Source of the DNA: Microcaldota archaeon
GTDB lineage: Archaea > Micrarchaeota > Micrarchaeia > Micrarchaeales > CABMGC01
Direction of reading: 5' to 3'
DNA: 6,368 bases
Assembly: GCA_021821605.1 (NCBI GenBank)
Contig: JAKACG010000042.1
Location: 1-6,368 of the forward strand
Made by a program: the position numbers and the translations under genes. Shown one piece after another: positions 1 through 5,014 of this stretch. The notes under the pieces are model-generated. The model worked only from the letters and a program-made list of their open reading frames with translations. It did no database searches and was not told the DNA's origin. Position 1 is the first letter of the stretch. Every line of letters starts with the position of its first letter.

Positions 1-143
1 TACTTTATTATTTTTTCCTTTTCTAGTTTTTTAATCCTAAAATGAACTGTTGACAGAGGGGAGTTTAACTTCTTTGAAAGACTTGTGTATTTTATTATAC
101 CAGAATCTATATTAGTTATTAGATCCTCATCAAACTCGTCCAT
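1..143 (-). CDS. Lrp/AsnC-family transcription regulator, N-terminal HTH (partial)
   Basis: Reading leftwards from an ATG at 143, 47 codons are visible before the window ends in mid-codon (TA-), so only the N-terminus is present. The peptide opens MDEFDEDLITNIDSG and continues through KYTSLSKKLNSPLSTVHFRI to KKLEKEKIIK. This matches the winged helix-turn-helix of Lrp/AsnC regulators: the family pattern is an acidic first helix, then an 'ELAKxLGLSxSTVxxRIKxLExxGVIxxY' region. By family knowledge it should bind DNA as a dimer or higher oligomer and sense a small molecule through a C-terminal RAM domain, which lies outside the window. The ATG is preferred because a TATA box sits 22-29 bases upstream, fitting a leaderless mRNA, and no Shine-Dalgarno is seen. 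It is divergent from a stand-alone RAM-domain gene at 484, a possible partner or target. The family call is firm; ligand and targets are unknown. Confidence 0.82.
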   Translation of the reverse strand, partial: MDEFDEDLITNIDSGIIKYTSLSKKLNSPLSTVHFRIKKLEKEKIIK

Positions 144-164
144 GATTGAGTTTGGATAAAAAAA

Positions 165-174
165 GATATAAAGC
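165..174 (-). promoter_or_regulatory. TATA box and BRE of the Lrp/AsnC gene
   Basis: On the minus strand this reads AAGC then TTTATATC, close to the archaeal TATA consensus. Its centre is about 25 bases upstream of the ATG at 143, so transcription should start at or next to the start codon (leaderless). The purine-rich bases before it could serve as the BRE. On the plus strand the same bases read GATATAAAG, so it could work in either direction. Confidence 0.6.
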
Positions 175-255
175 TTATGCTTTGTTTCGTTTTATGTTGA
201 TGTTTTATTCATTTAGAGGACAAGATGAATTTTGTATACTGAAAATATTAATTTG

Positions 256-270
256 TTGTATTTTATACAA
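256..270. repeat. 15-bp palindrome, candidate AsnC/Lrp operator
   Basis: TTGTAT-TTT-ATACAA is a perfect 6-bp inverted repeat around a 3-base A/T centre. Lrp/AsnC proteins typically bind 13-15-bp A/T-rich palindromes, and one such gene starts about 110 bases to the left. In so A+T-rich a spacer, chance is also plausible. Binding is inference. Confidence 0.35.
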
Positions 271-285
271 TGTGATATATTAAAG

Positions 286-307
286 ATTATAAAAAAATTA
301 TAAAAAA
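286..307 (+). repeat. Tandem A-tract repeat
   Basis: ATTATAAAAAA occurs twice back to back with a period of about 11 bases. A-tracts phased near the helical repeat tend to bend DNA, which could matter in a divergent promoter region. No further copies were seen, so this may be low-complexity sequence only. Confidence 0.4.
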
Positions 308-408
308 TACATAAATATAAGATAAAAGTATTTAAAGCACCTAACACAATACTAAAACAATTATTTCTATGTCTGGAAAGGCAAGGGAAATGATTTAGGG
401 GGTTGGGT

Positions 409-432
409 GCCCAAAAGGTTATCCTTTTGGGC
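409..432. repeat. Perfect 10-bp inverted repeat with 4-base loop
   Basis: GCCCAAAAGG and CCTTTTGGGC flank the loop TTAT with no mismatch. It is the strongest symmetric element in the window and stands out against the A+T-rich surroundings. It lies just upstream of the TATA box at 453-460, where an activator or repressor would bind. As RNA it would make a stable hairpin. A second small stem, GCTTA/TAAGC at 431-444, shares its last two bases, so the two RNA folds would compete. No long T-tract follows, so it is not a classical terminator. It could be an operator or part of a small RNA. Confidence 0.55.
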
Positions 433-452
433 TTATACTTAAGCGTAGGAAA

Positions 453-460
453 TTTATAAA
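453..460 (+). promoter_or_regulatory. TATA box for the RAM-domain gene
   Basis: TTTATAAA is a near-consensus archaeal TATA element, centred about 27 bases before the ATG at 484. That predicts a leaderless or nearly leaderless transcript. A GGTG at 474-477 would also be well placed as a ribosome-binding site, but it would lie outside a transcript starting near 482. The two signals therefore disagree on how translation starts. Confidence 0.6.
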
Positions 461-483
461 ATAGCTATGCTTTGGTGGGGAAG

Positions 484-759
484 ATGAATAGAAATATAAA
501 AAAGGTTAGAATAAGAAATAACTGCTCTGGCTACTCTTTGTTTTTTATAAAACCAAAGCATGTTTATGACATACATGAATCAGCTACCGAACTTATGCAG
601 ATGAAAAACGTAAAGGAGGTATTGGTTACTAGTGGGAGATATGGTTTTGTAGTTAAGTGCCCTTCAGAACTTGAAAGAGAACGAGAGGTAAGCAGCTATA
701 TTAAAAGAAGATATGGCAAGGCTTCAAAACTCGAGTGCCATTACCAATACATCAGATAA
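484..759 (+). CDS. Stand-alone AsnC/Lrp-type RAM ligand-binding domain protein
   Basis: This 91-residue protein fits the beta-alpha-beta-beta-alpha-beta RAM fold from end to end: strand YSLFFIKP (about 17-24), helix VYDIHESATELMQ (27-39), strands VKEVLVTSG (43-51) and YGFVVKC (53-59), a charged helix EREREVSSYIKRRYG (64-78), and a final strand KLECHYQY (82-89). There is no helix-turn-helix. Stand-alone RAM proteins are known in archaea and bacteria; they bind amino acids or related ligands and may co-assemble with full-length Lrp proteins. Divergence from an Lrp-type HTH gene fits such a partnership, but this is inference. The basic N-terminus (MNRNIKKVRIRNN) could contact nucleic acid. In-frame TTG (472) and GTG (475) codons exist; ATG 484 is chosen from the TATA distance and family length. 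Cysteines are C14, C59 and C85. It is convergent with the next gene, 23 bases away. Confidence 0.75.
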   Translation: MNRNIKKVRIRNNCSGYSLFFIKPKHVYDIHESATELMQMKNVKEVLVTSGRYGFVVKCPSELEREREVSSYIKRRYGKASKLECHYQYIR

Positions 760-763
760 GTAG

Positions 764-790
764 AGGCTATTTAATTGCTAGGCTATTTAA
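764..790 (+). repeat. 11-bp direct repeat at a convergent gene junction
   Basis: AGGCTATTTAA occurs at 764-774 and again at 780-790. The first copy follows the stop of the RAM-domain gene, and the second covers the stop codon of the facing gene. It may be a small duplication or slippage trace. No terminator-like T-tract is seen for either strand in the 23-base gap. Confidence 0.6.
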
Positions 791-1430
791 GTTTGGAGAT
801 TAACAAAGAGTAATTTCCTATTCTTTTAGAGTATTTAGTTAGCTTCTTCTTTTTGCTTTTGAGAACTCTTTGCATTAAAGAGATCTCTCCTTTTCTTAAG
901 AACTTGAAAACTCCGCGATTTTTTTTATGGAGCTCAGTAGCTACTTCATTAAGAAGCTGCTCCTCCTTGCTTGATTTTTTAGTGTACTTGCTTAGACTTT
1001 TCTCTATGCCAGATATTAGTGACTCGTGATACTTTTTGATTGTTTTGAGATCTCTTGCTTTTGAGGTAAGACCTATTAATATTATATCGGTTATATCTGA
1101 TGTGAAGATATGCTGATATCCAACGGCAAGTTTCTCTATGAACATAAGATAGCTTCTTAGCTCAGGAACAGACATATGCTTTGCATTACCTATTATATTT
1201 TGCATGCATATTGCTTCGTAATCAAGATTTTTAAGAAGAACCTCCATCTTAGCCGCGTGCTCGTCAAGAAGTTGGATAGTTGCAACTGAACTTGGTTCTG
1301 CTTTCTGATCCAGTAATTTTCCCCTCCAGCTTTCTTTTATCACTTTGCGCATTATGTCGGTTTCAAAAGAACCGCCGTGAGGCTGAGCAATGCCCTTTTC
1401 TTTAAACTGTACACCATCTGAAGTACTCAT
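783..1430 (-). CDS. Hypothetical lysine-rich helical protein downstream of gltX
   Basis: This 215-residue protein is not recognised. After a short, probably disordered N-terminus (about 1-22, with QPHGGS) it looks mostly alpha-helical. Amphipathic stretches run about 22-105, a more hydrophobic patch VGYQHIFTSDITDIILIGL lies at 103-121, and a helical region at 125-180 leads into a strongly basic tail with KSKKKKLTKYSKR near 191-203. No signal peptide, zinc site or catalytic motif is visible, so a soluble cytoplasmic protein, possibly binding RNA or ribosomes through the tail, is a guess only. The ATG at 1430 is supported by a GGTG ribosome-binding site at 1439-1436, five bases upstream. It starts 14 bases after the gltX stop, so the two are very likely co-transcribed. 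The long continuous frame and good translation signals make it a real gene. Confidence 0.75.
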   Translation of the reverse strand: MSTSDGVQFKEKGIAQPHGGSFETDIMRKVIKESWRGKLLDQKAEPSSVATIQLLDEHAAKMEVLLKNLDYEAICMQNIIGNAKHMSVPELRSYLMFIEKLAVGYQHIFTSDITDIILIGLTSKARDLKTIKKYHESLISGIEKSLSKYTKKSSKEEQLLNEVATELHKKNRGVFKFLRKGEISLMQRVLKSKKKKLTKYSKRIGNYSLLISKLK

Positions 1431-1444
1431 TTTTGCACCGGGGG

Positions 1445-3169
1445 TTATAGTGATATGAAACTTGGTTTTTCTGTATTTTTATCAAGTTTGAAAAATCCTA
1501 CTCTTTCAAACTGTATAGTCTCGCCTTCTTCTAAACTTTCAACATAGCTCTCTACATATCCTTCTTTTATTGACAAACTGTTTTTGTTAAATAGCTCGTT
1601 GTTTAGCAAAGTTCCGACCTCGTATATGTTACATGAAATGAAGTTTCCTTCATTTACCCATTGAACTCTAGGCGCGATAGATGAAGAGCTTTCTATATAC
1701 CTTGCGGTTATCCCATTTTTATTTATGCTCTCTATTTTTATATCAATCGCATCCTTTAGTCTCAAATCGCCATCCTTTATTAAGTTAGTTGCATCATACG
1801 TATTTATAAAGAATATGTTACTTAGCATGTAGATCCTGTAACCTAAATCTGAGCTTGGATGCAGTTTTAATTTTACACTTTTCTTTTCTTCAGGTATTCC
1901 ATTTACAGTCACTTTTAATGGTTTTTCGACGTAAAATAATCTTTTTGATTTAATGTCTATTAATTTTTTATTTTCGCTTAGAAGCATATTTATGTCAACT
2001 GTACTCTCAGACTTGCTCATTCCAAAACGCATGGAAAATTCTTTTATTGCCATAGGCAATATGCCTCTTCGTCTAAGTCCTGAAATCGTAACAAGTCTTG
2101 GATCGTCATAGCCCCAAAGTAGTCCTTGTTTAATGAGCTCATTTATTTTTCTTTTAGAGGTCAAATTGTCCTTTATTTCAAGACGTGAAATACTATGTAT
2201 TCTTGGTTTTCGCATATTTAATGAATCTAATATGTAAAAATAAAGTTCATCAAGCAGCTCGAACTCTTTGCTTCTTATAACATCTGTAACACCTTTTATC
2301 GAGTCTACAATTGGAGTGTTGAGCGCATAAGTAGGCCATACGGTGTACTTTGTACCTTGACGATAATGCTCCTTTGTCTTTATTCTAAAAAGAGTAGGAT
2401 CACGCATTGCGGTATTAAGAGCTTTTAAATCATTATTTAACCTTATTATAATGTCATTTTCTACTGTGTTATTTAACATTGCTCTCCAAAGCTCCATATT
2501 TTCATGTATCTGTTGTTTTTTGTGTTTGCAGCCTATGCCAGATACCCTGCTTTTTTTAACCTCATCTGGAGAGCAAGAGCATGCATATGCTTTGTTCTGT
2601 GAAATTAATTTTTCTGCCTGAGCGTATATAAACTCTATATTATCGCTAGCGTAGTATTCCATATCATACTCTATTCCAAGCCACTCTAGGTCATATTTAA
2701 TTGCATCAACAAATTCCTGGCGCTCGGTGTCAGGGTTTGTGTCATCGAAGTATAATGCAAATTTACCATCATATATTTTTGAAAACTCCTTTTCAGTAAA
2801 TGAGACCTTAGCATGTCCAATTTGCATATAGCCATTAGGCTCTGGAGGAAAACGTGTCATGAAATTTCCGACAATTGCACCTTCCAAAAAAAAGTGTGGC
2901 TTTGCTGTTCTCTCAAAACGTTCTTTTTCTTCTGATTTAAAGGCCTCGGAAAAACTCTCTGCCTCAGATATTATTTCCTCTTTACTCATAAGATTTACTT
3001 CGGTTACCTCCTTTTCTATATACTCAGATAGTACCTTTATATTTTGTTTAAGCTCTGGATGTTTAGATAAAACTTTATTCAATGCGCTTTCTTTTCTAGC
3101 CTTTCCATAATCGATTGCGTTTTTAATAATTATCTTTCTAATTTCCTCTTGTTGTTTTTCATTGAACAT
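1445..3169 (-). CDS. gltX: Glutamyl-tRNA synthetase, archaeal/eukaryotic type
   Basis: This 574-residue class I synthetase charges tRNA with glutamate in the cytoplasm; in archaea it is usually non-discriminating and supplies Glu-tRNA(Gln) to GatDE. The helical N-terminal region (about 1-95, with LSKHPELKQNIKVLSEYIEK) is typical of archaeal GluRS. The catalytic core starts with RFPPEPNGYMQIGHAK (106-121), where the HIGH motif reads QIGH (116-119). FDDTNP follows at 141-146, a likely zinc site C197-x-C199...C214-x-H216 sits in the insertion, and the KMSKS equivalent is LTSKRK (336-341). GYDDPRLVTISGLRRRGILP (353-372) opens the linker to a beta-barrel anticodon-binding domain (about 405-574). 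YTVWPTYALNTPIVDSIKGV resembles eukaryotic GluRS. GlnRS is the alternative, but the Cys/His insertion and N-terminal region favour GluRS. The ATG directly follows the upstream gene's TAA, with AGGTG at 3179-3175. Confidence 0.93.
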   Translation of the reverse strand: MFNEKQQEEIRKIIIKNAIDYGKARKESALNKVLSKHPELKQNIKVLSEYIEKEVTEVNLMSKEEIISEAESFSEAFKSEEKERFERTAKPHFFLEGAIVGNFMTRFPPEPNGYMQIGHAKVSFTEKEFSKIYDGKFALYFDDTNPDTERQEFVDAIKYDLEWLGIEYDMEYYASDNIEFIYAQAEKLISQNKAYACSCSPDEVKKSRVSGIGCKHKKQQIHENMELWRAMLNNTVENDIIIRLNNDLKALNTAMRDPTLFRIKTKEHYRQGTKYTVWPTYALNTPIVDSIKGVTDVIRSKEFELLDELYFYILDSLNMRKPRIHSISRLEIKDNLTSKRKINELIKQGLLWGYDDPRLVTISGLRRRGILPMAIKEFSMRFGMSKSESTVDINMLLSENKKLIDIKSKRLFYVEKPLKVTVNGIPEEKKSVKLKLHPSSDLGYRIYMLSNIFFINTYDATNLIKDGDLRLKDAIDIKIESINKNGITARYIESSSSIAPRVQWVNEGNFISCNIYEVGTLLNNELFNKNSLSIKEGYVESYVESLEEGETIQFERVGFFKLDKNTEKPSFISL

Positions 3170-3808
3170 TTATACACCTTTGTGAGTAACACTAAGCTGG
3201 TATACAGTTCCATTTGAGTATACCAATGCGGCTACGGTCACAGGCACAAACAATGAATTAGAAGGTACTGTAACATTAAGATATATTGTTCTTGTTGTGC
3301 TAGGTATAGATATTGGAACCTTTTGTAGAGAGGTCCCACTTTTTACCGTGAAGTTAACATAGGAAGGAATAAGCAACTGCGCAGTGGCATTGAAGTTAAG
3401 ACACGATCTTTCATTAACCTTAATATTTTTTGAGAAAAAGTTATACAGTGAAATTGGAGCAAAGCTTCCTAAATCAATATAGAACTGTCTTTGTGATTGA
3501 TAAAATGTAGAGACCGAGTTGTTTGATTCGAGAGTTGTCAGTATAGAGGTTATATTTGATGCGGTTGCATTATATAAAGTTAAATTTTTGCATGTTATAT
3601 ATATGTTTGCAGTTCCGGTGTAGTTTTCTATTAAAGCATTTGTTACTGATGTTAAATATATAGTCTGGGCAGAGGGGGAGCTTGCCGTGGTATTTGTATT
3701 TTTGCTGCTTGGCGTATTGTTTAGATTTGCAAATACAGCGTATGAAGAAATGAACAGAACGCCTATGAAAAGGGAGAATATTACTTCGAGCTTTTTTTTG
3801 TTTTCCAT
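3170..3808 (-). CDS. Secreted or membrane-anchored, N-glycosylation-sequon-rich protein
   Basis: This 212-residue protein has a short basic start (MENKKK), a hydrophobic segment LEVIFSLFIGVLFISSYAVFA split here as LEVIFSLFIG (7-16) and VLFISSYAVFA (17-27), then a Ser/Thr/Asn-rich linker (about 28-47). The segment is a signal peptide or an N-terminal anchor. The rest is beta-rich with about eleven N-x-S/T sequons (N30, N39, N62, N75, N80, N85, N96, N140, N152, N178, N199), fitting an exported, glycosylated archaeal surface protein. C73 and C136 could form a disulfide. No known family was recognised. ATG 3808 is preferred over an in-frame TTG at 3820 because GTGAT (3816-3812) lies three bases upstream. 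It heads the gltX unit and abuts gltX, an odd partnership for a surface protein. The topology is well supported; function is unknown. Confidence 0.78.
   Translation of the reverse strand: MENKKKLEVIFSLFIGVLFISSYAVFANLNNTPSSKNTNTTASSPSAQTIYLTSVTNALIENYTGTANIYITCKNLTLYNATASNITSILTTLESNNSVSTFYQSQRQFYIDLGSFAPISLYNFFSKNIKVNERSCLNFNATAQLLIPSYVNFTVKSGTSLQKVPISIPSTTRTIYLNVTVPSNSLFVPVTVAALVYSNGTVYQLSVTHKGV
3175..3179 (-). promoter_or_regulatory. gltX ribosome-binding site inside the upstream gene
   Basis: On the minus strand AGGTG lies five bases before the gltX ATG, wholly inside the last codons of the secreted-protein gene, whose TAA abuts the ATG (TAAATG). It is a good match to the archaeal 16S rRNA 3' end. 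The layout suggests coupled translation of the two genes. Confidence 0.75.
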
Positions 3809-3840
3809 TTTATCACACAAACATTTTAATAATAAACCTA

Positions 3841-3853
3841 TATAATATATAAG
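3841..3853 (-). promoter_or_regulatory. Promoter of the secreted protein-gltX unit
   Basis: On the minus strand CTTATATATTATA is TATA-like and centred about 39 bases before ATG 3808. Transcription should start near 3820-3825, leaving a leader of some 12-17 bases that includes the GTGAT ribosome-binding site. Which TATA register is used cannot be told. A three-codon open frame (ATG at 3824, then TGA) would lie at the transcript's very edge and is probably meaningless. Confidence 0.5.
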
Positions 3854-3895
3854 TTAAATTAAAAGGCTTTCGAAACATATTTGTTTTGCATTGTT

Positions 3896-3903
3896 TTTAT
3901 ATA
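3896..3903 (+). promoter_or_regulatory. TATA box of the FKBP gene
   Basis: TTTATATA, within a T-rich context, is centred about 23 bases before ATG 3923 and predicts a leaderless transcript. No clear GGTG precedes the ATG. The divergent promoter for the gltX unit is about 45 bases to the left, and an 8-bp palindrome TTTCGAAA (3868-3875) sits between the two boxes. Confidence 0.55.
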
Positions 3904-3922
3904 TTACGCTTAAGTTGATTTT

Positions 3923-4621
3923 ATGGCTTTTAGAGATGGAGAATTTGTAAAGATAGAGTATAGTATATGGAGAGGTTCTGACAACTTGCTTGTTATGACT
4001 ACAGAGAAGAAGCTTGCTGAAGAAAACAAGATATACGATAAGGAGTTTAAGTATGAACCTAGGCTTGTTATAATAGGAAAGGACAACATGATAAAAGGTG
4101 TTGTCAAGGCATTAAAGGAGATGAATGTAGGAGAAAAGAAAAAGATAGAGATAGCACCAGAGGATGCTTTTGGAGAGAAAATGCAGGAACTTATAAAGGT
4201 TCTTCCGGTTTCTGATTTTAGGAAGAGAGATATGGATCCAATTCCTGGAATGCAGGTCGAGATAGATGGGGCAATAGCCATGATAAGAAGCGTGAACTCA
4301 GGCAGAGTTATGATAGATGCAAATCATCCACTTGCCGGAGAAAAAATCTCCTGTGAAGTAAAGGTTCTTGAAAAAATAGACAGCGCCAATGAAAAAGCAA
4401 AGATAATTCTTGAACAGTATGGTTTAACTCCTGAAAAGATAAATACTAAAGATAAAACATTATCTATCACCTTTAATTCTTCTGTAACAAAAGATGGCAA
4501 GTACTTTGTAGATAAGTCTTCTGCAATAGATGTCATACTTGGAAACATCAATGATTTCGAGAAGGTAATTGTTGAAGAAGAGTACAAAAAACAAGAAGGT
4601 AAAAAAGATAAAGAACAGTAA
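3923..4621 (+). CDS. FKBP-type peptidyl-prolyl cis-trans isomerase, SlyD/FKBP26-like
   Basis: This 232-residue protein is a cytoplasmic prolyl isomerase and chaperone of the archaeal long-FKBP type. The FKBP core begins FRDGEFVKIEYSI (3-15) and continues with LVIIGKDNMIKGVVKALKEM (48-67) and the hallmark IEIAPEDAFGE (75-85). An insert-in-flap chaperone domain (about 88-137) follows, with LIKVLPVSDF and PGMQVEIDG. The core closes with DANHPLAGEKISCEVKVLE (132-150), a strong SlyD-family signature (N-H-P-L-A-G). The C-terminal region (about 154-220) resembles the extra domain of archaeal FKBPs such as the roughly 26-kDa methanogen protein, and ends in a Lys/Glu-rich tail. There is no signal peptide and no histidine-rich metal tail as in E. 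coli SlyD. It appears monocistronic and leaderless, with its own terminator. Antisense open frames over it are shadows. Confidence 0.92.
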   Translation: MAFRDGEFVKIEYSIWRGSDNLLVMTTEKKLAEENKIYDKEFKYEPRLVIIGKDNMIKGVVKALKEMNVGEKKKIEIAPEDAFGEKMQELIKVLPVSDFRKRDMDPIPGMQVEIDGAIAMIRSVNSGRVMIDANHPLAGEKISCEVKVLEKIDSANEKAKIILEQYGLTPEKINTKDKTLSITFNSSVTKDGKYFVDKSSAIDVILGNINDFEKVIVEEEYKKQEGKKDKEQ

Positions 4622-4651
4622 AACAAATAACATACAATTTTATTATCGGTA

Positions 4652-4709
4652 TGCTTCGGTGGATTAATGTTGCCAAAGCAATATTCTTTTTATTATTAGT
4701 TGCTTTTTT
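4652..4709 (+). terminator. Hairpin plus T-tracts after the FKBP gene
   Basis: An imperfect stem (4652-4662 with 4670-4680; five Watson-Crick pairs, one C-A mismatch, two G-C pairs, then three G-T wobbles, 7-base loop) is followed by T runs at 4687-4691 and 4704-4709. Archaeal RNA polymerase terminates at U-tracts, with or without a hairpin. The position, 30 bases after the stop codon, is right for the FKBP transcript. Confidence 0.5.
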
Positions 4710-4762
4710 ATTTAATATTTATTTATAGTTTATTTATATTTACTTAGTAACTTAGTTACAAG

Positions 4763-4781
4763 AAAAAATACAACTTAAAAA
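4763..4781 (-). terminator. T-tracts after spt4
   Basis: On the minus strand, runs of five T (4781-4777) and six T (4768-4763) lie about 40-60 bases beyond the spt4 stop codon. This suits archaeal U-tract termination of the rpoE'-spt4 transcript. A short inverted repeat, GTAAC-TTA-GTTAC (4747-4759), lies just beyond. The gap 4622-4821 holds the ends of two convergent units and no convincing gene. Confidence 0.45.
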
Positions 4782-4821
4782 CAATAGATATTTACACATG
4801 CAGTAAAGGTATGAATTAGCA

Positions 4822-5010
4822 TTAATCGTTTATGTTTAATGCATAGGTTCCATTTACAGTAAAGCCTAATTTTTTTGCTAGCTCTGACTTTTCAGCATTT
4901 AATATAACTATGTAGCCATTCCACTTACTGGTAAGATTGCTCTGATTGCAAATAGGGCATTTCTCTCCTTGAGAGATTATAATCTTGCAGTTTCGACACG
5001 CTTTTTCCAT
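4822..5010 (-). CDS. spt4: Transcription elongation factor Spt4 (RpoE'')
   Basis: This 62-residue zinc-ribbon protein is the normal length for archaeal Spt4. The cysteines are C5-x2-C8 and C18-x2-C21. They are followed by the family core TSKWNGYIVIL (27-37), KSELAKKLGF (41-50) and the end motif GTYALNIND (54-62). By family knowledge it pairs with Spt5, binds the RNA polymerase clamp and increases processivity. The ATG at 5010 is supported by GTGAT (5018-5014), three bases upstream, which overlaps the TGA stop of rpoE' (5017-5015); translation of the pair is probably coupled. Adjacent rpoE' and spt4 are a conserved archaeal arrangement. In many archaea ribosomal protein genes S24e and S27ae follow; here T-tracts and a convergent gene follow instead. 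Confidence 0.93.
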   Translation of the reverse strand: MEKACRNCKIIISQGEKCPICNQSNLTSKWNGYIVILNAEKSELAKKLGFTVNGTYALNIND

Positions 5011-5014
5011 AGAA

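Larger units (their letters stand above)
144..483. other. 340-base regulatory intergenic region between divergent genes
   Basis: No convincing gene is present. The left two thirds (about 180-350) is extremely A+T-rich, with a 15-bp palindrome at 256-270 and a tandem A-tract repeat at 286-307. The right part (about 371-450) is clearly richer in G and C, with G runs at 384-386, 398-402 and 405-407 and a perfect inverted repeat at 409-432. TATA-like boxes sit at both ends, facing outward. No tRNA, C/D-box or H/ACA signature was recognised on either strand. Tiny open frames at 194-283 (29 codons) and 369-398 (9 codons) are probably chance. The best reading is a divergent promoter region with operators, or a small structured RNA in the GC-richer block. 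Confidence 0.6.

Noticed and set aside
194..283. 29-codon open frame in the left spacer (MLMFYSFRGQ...)
   Set aside because: It is short, Cys/Ile/Leu-rich as expected from A+T-rich DNA, and overlaps the palindrome; its only support is a symmetric TATA-like box.
371..450. tRNA, C/D-box or H/ACA RNA, or known riboswitch in the GC-richer block
   Set aside because: No T-arm consensus, C (RUGAUGA) or D (CUGA) boxes, ACA end or recognised riboswitch core could be found on either strand.
466..478. TATGCTTTGGTGG resembles TATGCTTCGGTGG at 4650-4662
   Set aside because: A 13-base match with one mismatch is expected by chance in a window of this size, and the contexts differ.
2859..3110. Plus-strand open frame inside gltX
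   Set aside because: It is antisense to the conserved N-terminal half of GluRS, with no ribosome-binding site or family match.
3910..4281. Long open frame on the minus strand over the FKBP gene (and another at 4324-4626)
   Set aside because: Both are antisense shadows of a clearly conserved FKBP; their Ser/Phe/Ile-rich peptides resemble nothing and have no start signals.
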